A stretch of DNA of 64,000 bases, taken from positions 53,241 through 117,240 of the forward strand of contig SCOI01000020.1 of assembly GCA_005503085.1 (NCBI GenBank). The letters run 5' to 3'. How positions within the stretch are numbered: position 1 is the stretch's first letter; each line of letters starts with the position of its first letter. The stretch is from Burkholderiales bacterium C2 (GTDB lineage Bacteria; Pseudomonadota; Gammaproteobacteria; Burkholderiales; Burkholderiaceae_C). The notes under the pieces were generated by a model. It had not been told where the DNA came from. It saw only the letters and a program-made list of their open reading frames with translations, and ran no database searches. Shown here one piece after another: positions 8,925-18,873 of the stretch. The translations under genes and the position numbers were made by a program.

Positions 8925-10178
8925 ATGGCCGTCAGCTTTTCTGGCAAGTGGATGATGGTGCGGGCCTTGCTGCCCGGTCTGTTGTGGCTGGCGACCGGTG
9001 CCGCGCAGGCGCTGGGCGGCCAGGTCGTGGTCGCCAGCGGGCTGAATCAGCCCCTGCTGCTGAGCGCGCCCGGCGGCGATGCGCGCCTGTTCGTCGTCGA
9101 GAAGGGCGGGCTGATCCGCACGATCTCGGGCGGCGTGCTGCAGGCCACGCCCTTTCTCGACCTGTCGAGCCAGGTGGCGACCGGCGGTGAGCGCGGCCTG
9201 CTGGGGCTGGCCTTCGATCCCGGTTTTGCCGACAACGGTCGCTTCTATGTGAACTATGTGGACAAGACCACGCTCAACACCGTGGTGGCGCGCTACCAGG
9301 TGGCCGGAGGCGTCGTCGACGCGGGCCTGACCCAGCGCATTCTGAGCATCGCCCAGCCCGGCTTTGACAACCACAAGGGCGGCTGGATGGGTTTTCGCCC
9401 AGGCGATGCGAAGAACCTCTATATCGCCACCGGTGACGGCGGCAGCGGCAACGACCCCGGCAACAACGCGCAGAATCCGCAAAGCCTGCTCGGCAAGATG
9501 CTGCGCATCGATGTCAGCGGCAACACGGCCGGTTATGCGATCTCGGGCGACAACCCCTTCGCCGGCCGCAGCGATGTGGCCCCCGAGATCTGGGCCTTGG
9601 GCCTGCGCAACCCGTTTCGCAACAGCTTTGATCGCCAGACCGGCGACTTCTGGATTGCCGATGTGGGCCAGGGCCAGCGCGAGGAGATCAACTTCGAGGC
9701 CAGCGGCGATGCCGGCGGCCACAACTATGGCTGGCGTCTGCGCGAGGGCACGATCGCGACCCCCGGTGTCGGCGGCAACGCGCCCGGGCTGACCGAGCCG
9801 GTGTTCGACTACGGGCATCTGGGCAGCCCCGGCGGCCTGGGCAACTCGATCACCGGCGGCTATGTCTACCGCGGCCCCAGCATTGCCGATGCCGACGGCC
9901 GCTACTTCTTCGGCGACTTCATCAGCAACCGCATCTTCTCCTTTGCGATCGGTGCGGGCGGGGCGCCCAGCGATCTGCGCGACGACACCGAGGCCTTCAT
10001 CGGCGGCAGCGGCCTGAGCGGGCTGGCCTCCTTCGGCGAGGACGGCAACGGCGGGCTCTATGCGGTGGGCATCAACGGCGTGGTGGTGCGTCTGGTGCCC
10101 GAACCGGCGTCCTATGCGATGCTGCTGCTGGGCCTGGCCGGCCTGGTCTGGCTGCGCCGGCGCGGCGGGCCTGTATGA
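8925..10178 (+). CDS. PQQ-type sugar (glucose/sorbosone) dehydrogenase with PEP-CTERM anchor
   Basis: AAGGAG at 8912-8917 points to the ATG at 8925. After a signal peptide (cut near ALG) the protein is a six-bladed beta-propeller of the soluble glucose/sorbosone dehydrogenase family: ERGLLGLAFDPGF, YIATGDGGSGNDPGNNAQN, LLGKMLRIDV, ALGLRNPFRNSF and FWIADVGQG are its blade signatures. The family oxidises aldose sugars in the periplasm using PQQ, though many members have untested substrates. Unusually, it ends with a PEP-CTERM signal (VPEPASYAMLLLGLAGLVWL, then RRR), so it is likely handled by an exosortase. It is the second PEP-CTERM protein within 2 kb; no PQQ synthesis genes are present here. 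Confidence 0.88.
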   Translation: MAVSFSGKWMMVRALLPGLLWLATGAAQALGGQVVVASGLNQPLLLSAPGGDARLFVVEKGGLIRTISGGVLQATPFLDLSSQVATGGERGLLGLAFDPGFADNGRFYVNYVDKTTLNTVVARYQVAGGVVDAGLTQRILSIAQPGFDNHKGGWMGFRPGDAKNLYIATGDGGSGNDPGNNAQNPQSLLGKMLRIDVSGNTAGYAISGDNPFAGRSDVAPEIWALGLRNPFRNSFDRQTGDFWIADVGQGQREEINFEASGDAGGHNYGWRLREGTIATPGVGGNAPGLTEPVFDYGHLGSPGGLGNSITGGYVYRGPSIADADGRYFFGDFISNRIFSFAIGAGGAPSDLRDDTEAFIGGSGLSGLASFGEDGNGGLYAVGINGVVVRLVPEPASYAMLLLGLAGLVWLRRRGGPV

Positions 10179-10256
10179 ATTTGCAAATGGGTTCCTGTCC
10201 TACAGCCGCGCCCAGGGGCGAGCGCGATACTGGCCGCCATCGAATGGAGTTTTGTG

Positions 10257-10466
10257 ATGGAGTTTGACGAGAGCTTGATGGAGCGATATCGACGGCTGCA
10301 GCAAGACCTGGCACGCGCCTACCGCGAGCTGCCATGGCAGAGCAGCCAGATCGACCGCATCGCCGACGAACTGCAGGCCACCGAGCAGGCCCTGGCGCAG
10401 CAGGTCTGCGCCCCCTTGCCGCCCCCCGATACCCACAAATTCAACGCCTGGAGCCATTGCCCATGA
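10257..10466 (+). CDS. Small hypothetical protein coupled to the OmpA-like lipoprotein
   Basis: This 69-residue protein starts MEFDESLMERYRRLQQDLAR and is mostly one or two amphipathic helices rich in E, R, Q and L, ending DTHKFNAWSHCP. I do not recognise it. Its TGA overlaps the ATG of the next gene in an ATGA arrangement, a strong sign that it is real and translationally coupled to the lipoprotein. A GTG codon directly precedes the ATG and could also serve as start. It has no signal peptide or membrane segment. Confidence 0.55.
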   Translation: MEFDESLMERYRRLQQDLARAYRELPWQSSQIDRIADELQATEQALAQQVCAPLPPPDTHKFNAWSHCP

Positions 10467-11128
10467 AGCCCATCCTTCGTCCCTCGTTCCGCCGCCCCGC
10501 TTTGATGGCGGCCACGCTGTCTATCGCCTTGCTGGCCGCCGGCTGCGCCTCGATGAGCGAGCGTGAGCAGGGCACGGCCAAGGGCGCTGCGGTCGGCGCC
10601 GTGGCCGGCGCCATCCTGGGCTCGGCCACCGGCGGCAAGGCCGGGCAGAGCGCGGTGATCGGCGGCGCCATCGGTGCGGTGGCCGGCAACCTCTGGTCCA
10701 AGCATCTGGAAGACAAGCGCAAGGCCCTGGCCACGGCCAGTGCCGGCACCGGCATCGAGGTCGACCGCACGGCCGACAACCAGCTCAAGCTGAACGTGCC
10801 CAGCGACTTCTCCTTCGATGTCGGCCGCGCCGACATCAAGCCGCAGATGCGTCCGGTGCTCGATGAGATCGGCCGCAACCTCGACCCCAAGGTGCGGGTG
10901 ACCGTGGTCGGCCATACCGACAGCACCGGCAGCGATGCGATCAACGAGCCCCTGGCGATGGACCGTGCCGAATCGGTGCGCGACTACCTGGCCAACCGCG
11001 GCGTCAGCCGCAGCCGCATGGCGGTCGAAGGCCGGGGCGCGCGCGAGCCGGTCGCCAGCAATGCCAACGACGCCGGTCGCGCGCAGAACCGCCGCGTCGA
11101 GATCTTCCTGGCCGAGCCGGCGAGCTGA
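10463..11128 (+). CDS. OmpA-family lipoprotein with glycine-zipper domain (YiaD-like)
   Basis: The 221-residue precursor has a lipoprotein signal peptide with lipobox LLAAGC (lipidated Cys28). Next comes a glycine zipper (GAAVGAVAGAILG and GGAIGAVAGN) at about 38-80, and then an OmpA C-terminal peptidoglycan-binding domain. The OmpA domain includes FSFDVGRADIKPQM, VVGHTDSTGSDAIN and RAQNRRVEI, with the Asp and Arg that bind diaminopimelate. The protein should tether the outer membrane to the cell wall. The start is fixed by the four-base overlap with the upstream small gene. A hairpin containing its stop codon separates it from the convergent methyltransferase. Confidence 0.9.
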   Translation: MKPILRPSFRRPALMAATLSIALLAAGCASMSEREQGTAKGAAVGAVAGAILGSATGGKAGQSAVIGGAIGAVAGNLWSKHLEDKRKALATASAGTGIEVDRTADNQLKLNVPSDFSFDVGRADIKPQMRPVLDEIGRNLDPKVRVTVVGHTDSTGSDAINEPLAMDRAESVRDYLANRGVSRSRMAVEGRGAREPVASNANDAGRAQNRRVEIFLAEPAS

Positions 11129-11145
11129 GGGGCGACGGGCCTCAG
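11125..11145. terminator. Hairpin spanning two convergent stop codons
   Basis: CTGAGG (11125-11130) and CCTCAG (11140-11145) are perfect inverted arms around a nine-base loop. They contain the TGA of the lipoprotein gene and the complementary TCA that is the stop of the methyltransferase gene. No T-run follows on either strand, so it may protect mRNA ends rather than terminate on its own. Confidence 0.4.
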
Positions 11146-11981
11146 GGCTGGGGCTCGGCTGTCGAGAGCCAACAGCCCGGCCCGGCGCACCAGACGCTGG
11201 CGTCGGGGCTGCTGTCGCGCTGCAGCGAGCGCACCGCGCCCAGCGACTGCCGCTCCAGCGCCGCTGCCAGCGACTGCGAGGCGGCCGGGTCGCGCGCGCC
11301 GATGCAGGGAATGAAGGCGACGCGCATCAGGGCCGTGGCCGCATAGCTGCGCTCGCCCAGCCGGGTGATGCGCAGCATGCAACCCATGCCCGTATCGGGC
11401 GTCAGCGGGAAGATCAAGCGCCCACCGATCTTGAGCGCGTCCAGCCAGGCGGCGGGCGGATGGGTGGCGCCGGCATTCACATAGATCACATCACAGGCCG
11501 GCAGCGGCCCGGCGCTGGCCGAGGCGGCCATGACCTCGACCCGCTCGCCCGCCCAGGCGAGGTTCTGCCGCGCCCGCGCGGCCAGATCGGCTTCGATCTC
11601 ATAGGCCAGCACACGACCGTCCGGGCCGACCAGATGCGCCAGCACGGCCGTGTAGTAGCCGCTGCCGGCGCCGATATGGACCACGGTCTCGCCGGCCGCC
11701 GGTGCCACCGCCGCCAGGCAGCGGGCATGCAGCGTCGGCTGGCCGTTGTTGATGCCGCGCTCCGGGGCCAGGCCGATCAGCACATCCTGGTAGAGCAAGC
11801 CCGGATCATCGGAGATCGTCGGCAGATAGCCGGAGCCGATGAACACCGGCCACGGCCCCGGCCCGACATAGTCCTCCCTGGGCACCGCCTCGAAGGCCGC
11901 GACCAGGCGCTCATCGCTGGCGCCGGCGCTCGCGACGATGAAGCGGGCGTAGAAGCGGCGATGGGCGGTCAGCGTGCTCAT
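11142..11981 (-). CDS. Protein-L-isoaspartate O-methyltransferase-like SAM methyltransferase
   Basis: The 279-residue protein begins MSTLTAHRRFYARFIVASAG and shows the PCMT layout. It has an N-terminal cap with VPREDYVGPGPW, a GQPTLHA segment equivalent to the PCMT substrate loop, and a SAM-binding Rossmann core with VVHIGAGSGYYTAVLAHLVG as motif I. PCMT enzymes methylate isoaspartyl residues for repair, but this protein is longer and diverged, so another methyl acceptor is possible. The ATG at 11981 is chosen because the sequence before it is not family-like, although the frame is open much further upstream. EthD and VOC genes lie upstream on the same strand. Confidence 0.75.
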   Translation of the reverse strand: MSTLTAHRRFYARFIVASAGASDERLVAAFEAVPREDYVGPGPWPVFIGSGYLPTISDDPGLLYQDVLIGLAPERGINNGQPTLHARCLAAVAPAAGETVVHIGAGSGYYTAVLAHLVGPDGRVLAYEIEADLAARARQNLAWAGERVEVMAASASAGPLPACDVIYVNAGATHPPAAWLDALKIGGRLIFPLTPDTGMGCMLRITRLGERSYAATALMRVAFIPCIGARDPAASQSLAAALERQSLGAVRSLQRDSSPDASVWCAGPGCWLSTAEPQP

Positions 11982-12036
11982 GGTGATGGGGCTCCGGTCG
12001 CGGCGGTGGACGCGGAGTTTAAGACGCGCCTCGGCC

Positions 12037-12360
12037 TCAATCCAGCGGATGGCCGTCGACCTCGCTGAGATGCAATTCGGGCCGGATGTTGGTGTAGTTC
12101 GGCAGATCGGCCAGCAGGGCGGCGCCGGCCTGTTGCAGTGCGGCCTGGGCGGCGGCCAGCGTGGCGAAGCAGGCGTTGGAGGTGGCGATGATCTGGCCCG
12201 GTGCCGGCGGGTGGGCGGACAGGGTCCTATCGCTCTCCAGCCGCTGCAAGCCCAGCGGCCGCAGCAGTTCGCGGGTGAGTTGCATATGTTCGGCCTGGTA
12301 GTAGGCGTGATCGAAACGCGCGCCCTCGAACCATCGGTAGTTGCCGCTGATCTTGACCAT
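12037..12360 (-). CDS. EthD family protein
   Basis: This 107-residue protein is a single ferredoxin-like alpha/beta-barrel domain of the EthD family: VKISGNYRWFEGARFDHAYY at the start, with the family FDxxYY pattern, and NYTNIRPELHLSEVDGH at the end. EthD-type proteins form dimers and act as accessory or isomerase-like proteins in degradation pathways. The pathway here is unknown. It lies between a methyltransferase and a VOC protein on the same strand with 55- and 120-base gaps, so cotranscription is possible but not required. Confidence 0.75.
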   Translation of the reverse strand: MVKISGNYRWFEGARFDHAYYQAEHMQLTRELLRPLGLQRLESDRTLSAHPPAPGQIIATSNACFATLAAAQAALQQAGAALLADLPNYTNIRPELHLSEVDGHPLD

Positions 12361-12480
12361 CGGTGCAGTCCTCGCTGTTGTGTCATGGCCGGCTTGTCGA
12401 GACCGGCCGGCGCCGAGGCTAGCAGCCGCTGCTGCGAGCGCCTGGCGCCCAGGTGACAGCGCAGGCCATCGGAACCGGAC

Positions 12481-12876
12481 TCAGGGCAGGTGCTGGCGCA
12501 GCTGCAGCACATTGCCCTCCGGGTCGAGGCCATCGCAGACGCGGGCGCCGCGAATCAGCCAGCCCTGCTCATCCGCGACGATGTCGCCACCCAGGCGCTG
12601 GGCGGTTTCTCGGGCGGCCTGCAGGCTCGCGACATTGAAGAACAGCTTGATCGGCGTCTCGCTGCGCCGCTCGGGCGGTGTCGTGATCACGATGTCGGCC
12701 GCGATGCGGGCCGGGATGGCGTGTATCACCAGCTCGAAGCCAGACCCTGCCAACAGCACATGGTCGGCCGCCCCCTGCTGCCGGCTCAGCCCGATCACCT
12801 GCTCGTAGAACCGCGCCAGACGCTGCAGGTCTTTCGCGAAGATCACGGCGCCGAAGTGGGCTTGGGGTTCGGACAT
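12481..12876 (-). CDS. VOC (glyoxalase-like) protein
   Basis: The 131-residue protein has the VOC fold: HFGAVIFAKDLQRLARFYEQ opens the first module, IKLFFNVASLQAARETAQRL the second, and LDPEGNVLQLRQ closes it with the usual DPEGN turn. Metal ligands are only partly conserved (His in AHFGAV, Glu in FELVIHA), so it might bind a ligand rather than catalyse a metal-dependent reaction. The ATG at 12876 follows a good purine-rich site (GGAGGC) and leads straight into the first strand. Confidence 0.75.
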   Translation of the reverse strand: MSEPQAHFGAVIFAKDLQRLARFYEQVIGLSRQQGAADHVLLAGSGFELVIHAIPARIAADIVITTPPERRSETPIKLFFNVASLQAARETAQRLGGDIVADEQGWLIRGARVCDGLDPEGNVLQLRQHLP

Positions 12877-12961
12877 GGAGGCCTCCGTTTCTTGAGAAAA
12901 ACTCTTTATGTGTTTTGCAATCCGGTTTACCGGGCAAGCAGGGCGGAGCGCCGAGCGCGGC

Positions 12962-13029
12962 GGGTGAGGGGCTACGCTCATGTCCTCCGGCCTGCGGCCT
13001 CCCCCTTTACTTCGCTTCGCCCCTCACCC
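12962..13029. repeat. Palindromic element with 11-base inverted ends
   Basis: GGGTGAGGGGC at 12962-12972 is the exact reverse complement of GCCCCTCACCC at 13019-13029. The interior contains a second small hairpin (GGCC TGC GGCC near 12990-13000). The 68-base unit lies in the 236-base gap between the VOC and GNAT genes. It looks like a REP-type extragenic palindrome or an mRNA-end hairpin. I see no second copy in this window. Confidence 0.5.
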
Positions 13030-13112
13030 ACCACACTCGGCACAAGCCGCGGCGTCTGCTTCGAAGCCCGCTTCGACGCCCGGCGTGGCAGATCAGGCGG
13101 ACCGGGCAGTCT

Positions 13113-13622
13113 TCACAGTGGATGGGCCTTACGCTCCCTGACCATGTACAGCGCCGGCCCGTCCGGCGTTGTGACAATCTCGACCGCGCGAAACCCGGCC
13201 TTCTCGTAGCAGCGGATCGCGCGATGATTGCCCGGGTCGGGATCGGTCTGGATCAGGGTCACCGCCGGGTCGCGGAACAGCAGCTCGACCAGGGCCTCGA
13301 CCATCTGCGTGCCCAGCCCCTGGCCGAGATCCTCGCTGTGCGCGAGGAACTGGTCGATGCCGCGCACGCCGGGGTCGGTCACGAAGTCCCACCAGCCGTC
13401 GCCGCTGCCCATCGCGAGATAGGACTGGGCGAAACCGATGGCGCGCCCACCCCGCATCGCGATATAGGGCGTGACCTGATCGGCGGCCATCACCGCAGGC
13501 GAAAAGCCGGCCTGGGTCTCGGCCAGCGTGAACCCCGCGTCACCCCACCACTCGGCCAGATGCGGGGCTTGCAGCCAGCGGTGGATCAGCGGGACGTCGT
13601 GCTCCGTCATCGGACGAAGCAC
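13113..13622 (-). CDS. GNAT acetyltransferase, AAC(6')-like
   Basis: The conserved core is VVLRPMTEHDVPLIHRWLQA, then HLAEWWGD, WWDFVTDPGVRGIDQFLA and the acetyl-CoA loop DLGQGLGTQMVEALVELLF, ending HRAIRCYEKAGFR. This order is the hallmark of the AAC(6')-Ib/RimJ-like branch of GNAT proteins, which includes aminoglycoside 6'-acetyltransferases. Chromosomal members with this pattern need not confer resistance. The start is uncertain: GTG 13622 gives a typical N-terminus, and TTG 13646 is possible. It follows fusA by 25 bases on the same strand and may be read from the fusA transcript. Confidence 0.78.
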   Translation of the reverse strand: MLRPMTEHDVPLIHRWLQAPHLAEWWGDAGFTLAETQAGFSPAVMAADQVTPYIAMRGGRAIGFAQSYLAMGSGDGWWDFVTDPGVRGIDQFLAHSEDLGQGLGTQMVEALVELLFRDPAVTLIQTDPDPGNHRAIRCYEKAGFRAVEIVTTPDGPALYMVRERKAHPL

Positions 13623-13647
13623 GACGCCGTGAGGCGCCTCACCCAAC

Positions 13648-15750
<2,103 letters not shown>

Positions 15751-15892
15751 GATGTCACTCCAGTGAGGGGATGAAGCGGAGCTTGGGTGAGCCAGCATAA
15801 GGCCGTGCCCCAAGTTCAGCTACCGTCAGGGCTTCTGACTGCCCTCATCTATGGGGTGATGGGCCGAAGTTCAAGTCGCGCCTGGGCGCTCC

Positions 15893-16237
15893 TCAGCCAT
15901 GGCGGCTGCGGCTGTCGGCCGGCGCCTGCTCGCGCTGGTGCAGGCCGTAGTCGCGCAGCACCGCCGCTACCCGCAGCCGGTAGTCGGCAAACACCCCGGC
16001 GCGGCCCTCGCTCTGGGCCGCCCGGTGCGCTTCCAGCCGGCGCCAGCCCTGCACGGCTTCCTCGTCGCGCCAGAACGACAGCGACAGCAGCTTGCCCGGA
16101 TTGCTGAGGCTCTGGAAACGCTCGATGCTGATGAAGCCGTCCATCTGCTCCAGCACGGGCTTCAGTTCGGCGGCCAGGTCCAGATAGCGCTGACGGCCCT
16201 CGGGCCGGGGTTGGACTTCGAAAATGATGGCGATCAT
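15893..16237 (-). CDS. Antibiotic biosynthesis monooxygenase (ABM) domain protein
   Basis: The 114-residue protein is a single ABM-type dimeric alpha/beta-barrel: IAIIFEVQPRPEGRQRYLDL, then MDGFISIERFQSLSNPGKLL, SLSFWRDEEAVQGWRRLEAH and a C-terminal RLRVAAVLRDYG. ABM proteins act as cofactor-free monooxygenases or haem-degrading or small-molecule-handling partners. Its ATG overlaps the stop of the P450 gene by four bases (ATGA), so the two are translated together and probably act on the same substrate. The last 14 residues are a polar tail. Confidence 0.8.
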   Translation of the reverse strand: MIAIIFEVQPRPEGRQRYLDLAAELKPVLEQMDGFISIERFQSLSNPGKLLSLSFWRDEEAVQGWRRLEAHRAAQSEGRAGVFADYRLRVAAVLRDYGLHQREQAPADSRSRHG

Positions 16238-17265
16238 GGCGTGGCGGTTTCCTGTGGGTCGTTGAAGGCGGGGATGTGGGCATTGGCCAGGGTCAGGCCT
16301 TGCGCGGGTGTCGGCCAGCGCCTGCCGTCCTGGTGTTCCAGCAGCAGCTCCAGCGCGGCGGCGGCCGTCTCCAGGGCCAGGTCTTGCCCAGGGCAGCGGT
16401 GGGCGCCGGTGCCGAAGCCCAGATCGTCGGCTTCGGCGCTATTGCCGGCCAGATTCAGCAGCAGGGCGTCGCCCGGCTGCAGCTGTACCGTGCCGACCTC
16501 CAGCGCCTGCAGGGCGAAGCGCCGGGTGTTGCGCACGCCACCGCCCTCGCGCAGCAGGCTCGGCAGCCAGGCCCGCATCCGGCCGGGCCGGCGCAGCGCC
16601 GGCTCGGCGGCCAGCCGCGCCAGCGCATTGCCTAGCAGGGCGGCGCCGGCCTCATGGCTCTGCCACAGCAGGGCCAGGCGATTGGCCTCGAATTCAGCGC
16701 CACCGCCCGGCCATTGCTGCGCCGGCGCCAGCCGGTTCAGGCAGGCCTGCAGCGGGGCCGCCGCAGCAGCGGGGGCGGCCAGGGCCTGCAGCAGGGCCGC
16801 GCAGGCCGGCTCGGCGGCGGCCGCCGGCCCGCCCTGCAGGGAACCGGCCATCGCCCGCAGCTGCTCGTGCAGCCCGCGCTGATCGGCCAGGCTGTCGAGC
16901 CGCAGCCCCAGCAGAGCGGCGATGCTGGCCGATGGTGTGGCCCAGACCCAGTGGTTCCAGCCCCCGGCCAGGGCCAGGGCGGCCTGGCGCCGCGCCTGGG
17001 CCCGCAGCTCGGCGGCGGGCAGGGCCTGCAGCGCCCGTGCCAGGGCCTGCTTGGGCGCGCTCCGTGCGGCGTCGTCACGCTGGCGCAGCCACAGCCCGAA
17101 CAGCCGGCCCAGCCGGCTGCCCTCCAGATGGGCCGGCAGCGGCTGGCCCGGCGGGCGCACCCCCAGCTCGGGGCGCTGCAGCAGCGCGGCGCTCAGCGCC
17201 GGATGTTCGGCCTGCCACAGACCCGGCTCGGGGCGCTGTTGCAAGGCGGTATGGGGGCAGGGCAT
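16234..17265 (-). CDS. Short, divergent cytochrome P450
   Basis: The haem-ligand loop FGTGAHRCPGQDLA (Cys291) followed by a leucine-rich L helix is diagnostic of cytochrome P450. The protein has only 343 residues against the usual 400 or so; the N-terminal beta region is much reduced. The I-helix position (LWQSHEAGAALL) lacks the usual acid-threonine pair, and the K-helix (PSLLREGGGVRNTRR) lacks the ExxR glutamate. It may therefore be a peroxygenase-like or otherwise atypical enzyme, or a decaying one, although the haem loop is intact. It forms a coupled operon with the ABM gene and is divergent from the ArsR-type regulator at 17345. Confidence 0.78.
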   Translation of the reverse strand: MPCPHTALQQRPEPGLWQAEHPALSAALLQRPELGVRPPGQPLPAHLEGSRLGRLFGLWLRQRDDAARSAPKQALARALQALPAAELRAQARRQAALALAGGWNHWVWATPSASIAALLGLRLDSLADQRGLHEQLRAMAGSLQGGPAAAAEPACAALLQALAAPAAAAAPLQACLNRLAPAQQWPGGGAEFEANRLALLWQSHEAGAALLGNALARLAAEPALRRPGRMRAWLPSLLREGGGVRNTRRFALQALEVGTVQLQPGDALLLNLAGNSAEADDLGFGTGAHRCPGQDLALETAAAALELLLEHQDGRRWPTPAQGLTLANAHIPAFNDPQETATP

Positions 17266-17344
17266 CGCTTGATCTTTCTCGGGTGGTTCACGAGCCTTGA
17301 CTGTGCCTTTTGTCCGTGCAGCACGCTTCGCTTAGCATCGAAGC

Positions 17345-18046
17345 ATGGATGTCATCACCGCCGACCAGGCGCTCGCGCCGATTGCCGCCAGCATGGCCGA
17401 GCCGGTGCGGGCCCGCATGCTCTGTTGCCTGATGGACGGCCATGCCCGCACGGCCACCGAGCTGGCTGCCGTTGGCGAGGTCTCGGCCTCGACCGCCAGC
17501 GCCCATCTGGCGCGGCTGAGCGGCCAGGGCCTGATCGAATGCCTGGCCCAGGGCAAGCACCGCTATTTCCGCCTGGCCAGCGCCGAGGTGGGCCAGGCGC
17601 TGGAGGCCTTGCTGGTGCTGGCCGGTGGGCCGCGCGCCCGCTTCGAGCCCAGCACGCCCACCGATCTGCGCGAGGCGCGGCGCTGCTATGACCATCTGGC
17701 CGGCGAGTGGGGCGTGCGCCTGCATGACCATGCGCTGCGCCGCGACTGGATCAGCGCCGTGCCCAGCGAGGCACGCGGCTATGTGCTGACCGAGGCCGGC
17801 GCTGCCGCGCTGGCGGGCCTGGGGGTCGATGTCGCGGCGGCGCGCAGCGCGCGGCGGCGGCGACTGGCCTGCGCCTGCATGGATTGGAGCGAGCGCCGCC
17901 CGCATCTGGGCGGCGCGCTGGGTGCCGTCTGGCTGCAGGCCTTGCTGGCCCAGGGCTGGCTGCGCCCGGAGCTGGACAGCCGGGCCCTGCGGCCAACCCG
18001 GCGCGGCGCGCAGCGGCTGGCCGAACTCTTGGGGGAGCCTGTATGA
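17345..18046 (+). CDS. ArsR-type winged-helix transcriptional regulator
   Basis: The first 95 residues form an ArsR/SmtB winged helix: ASMAEPVRARMLCCLMDGHA, then TATELAAVGEVSASTASAHL and the wing GKHRYFRLAS. A further 130 residues follow, rich in R, A and L. They contain CYDHLAGEWGVRLHDHAL, a pattern common in the longer ArsR regulators of Burkholderiales, whose ligand is usually organic rather than metal. The classical metal-binding ELCVC-type motif is absent. It diverges from the P450/ABM operon across a 79-base gap and is the likely regulator of both directions. Its stop overlaps the DUF72 start (ATGA). Confidence 0.85.
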   Translation: MDVITADQALAPIAASMAEPVRARMLCCLMDGHARTATELAAVGEVSASTASAHLARLSGQGLIECLAQGKHRYFRLASAEVGQALEALLVLAGGPRARFEPSTPTDLREARRCYDHLAGEWGVRLHDHALRRDWISAVPSEARGYVLTEAGAAALAGLGVDVAAARSARRRRLACACMDWSERRPHLGGALGAVWLQALLAQGWLRPELDSRALRPTRRGAQRLAELLGEPV

Positions 18047-18840
18047 CGGCGCGCATTCGCGTGGGTATTGGTGGCTGGAATTTCGAGCCCTGGCGCAACA
18101 ACTTCTATCCGGCCGGCTGGCCGCACAGCCGCGAGCTCGAGTACGCCAGCCGCCGGCTGACGGCCATCGAGATCAACAGCACCTATTACAGTTCGCAGGC
18201 TCCGGCCACCTTCGCCAAATGGCGCGACACGGTGCCCGATGATTTCCTGTTTTCGCTGAAGGCCTCGCGCTTCGCGACCAACCGCCGTGTGCTGGCCGAG
18301 GCCGGCGAGTCGGTGCGGCGCTTCGTCGACAGCGGCATCGCCGAACTAGGCCCCAAGCTGGGCCCCATCGTCTGGCAGTTCGCACCGAGCAAGCGCTTCG
18401 ATCCGGTCGACTTCGAGGCCTTTCTGCAACTGCTGCCGGCCCAGGTCGGCGGTCTGGGCCTGCGCCATGCGCTCGATGTGCGGCACGAGAGCTTCCGCAC
18501 GCCGGAGTACCTGGCGCTGGCGCGCCGCTACGGTGCGGCCACCGTGCTGACCGAGTCCGACGACTACCCGGCCATCGCCGACCTGACCGGCGGCTTCGTC
18601 TACAGCCGCATCATGCGTACCGAGTCGGCCCTGCCCGAGGGCTGCCCGCCGGCCACGCTGGACCTGCTGGCGGCCTGCGCGCGGCTCTGGCGCGATGGCG
18701 GGCAGCCGAGCGGGCTGCCGCTGGTGGAGCCGGTTCCCGCGCCAACGGCCGCGCCGCGCGATGTGTTCATGTTCTTCATCAGCGGGGCCAAGGAGCGCGC
18801 GCCGGCGGCGGCCCAGGCCCTGATCGGGCGCCTGGGCTGA
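18043..18840 (+). CDS. DUF72 family TIM-barrel protein
   Basis: The 265-residue protein matches DUF72 (YecE-like): RVGIGGWNFEPWRNNFYP at the start, LEYASRRLTAIEINSTYYSS, FLFSLKASRFATNRRVL, and the ALDVRHESF and GGFVYSRIMRTE strands. The family has a TIM-barrel fold and is thought to be a nuclease or nucleic-acid-related enzyme; its biochemistry is unsettled. A GGGGGAG site lies seven bases before the ATG, which overlaps the ArsR stop, so regulator and DUF72 protein are made together. Confidence 0.88.
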   Translation: MTARIRVGIGGWNFEPWRNNFYPAGWPHSRELEYASRRLTAIEINSTYYSSQAPATFAKWRDTVPDDFLFSLKASRFATNRRVLAEAGESVRRFVDSGIAELGPKLGPIVWQFAPSKRFDPVDFEAFLQLLPAQVGGLGLRHALDVRHESFRTPEYLALARRYGAATVLTESDDYPAIADLTGGFVYSRIMRTESALPEGCPPATLDLLAACARLWRDGGQPSGLPLVEPVPAPTAAPRDVFMFFISGAKERAPAAAQALIGRLG

Positions 18841-18873
18841 CGCCGGGCCCGCACAGCGAATCAGGAGCCCTGC

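Noticed and set aside
13113..13622. Acquired aminoglycoside-resistance gene.
   Set aside because: The fold is AAC(6')-like, but there are no integron or mobile-element features, and base composition matches the neighbours; a housekeeping GNAT is more likely.
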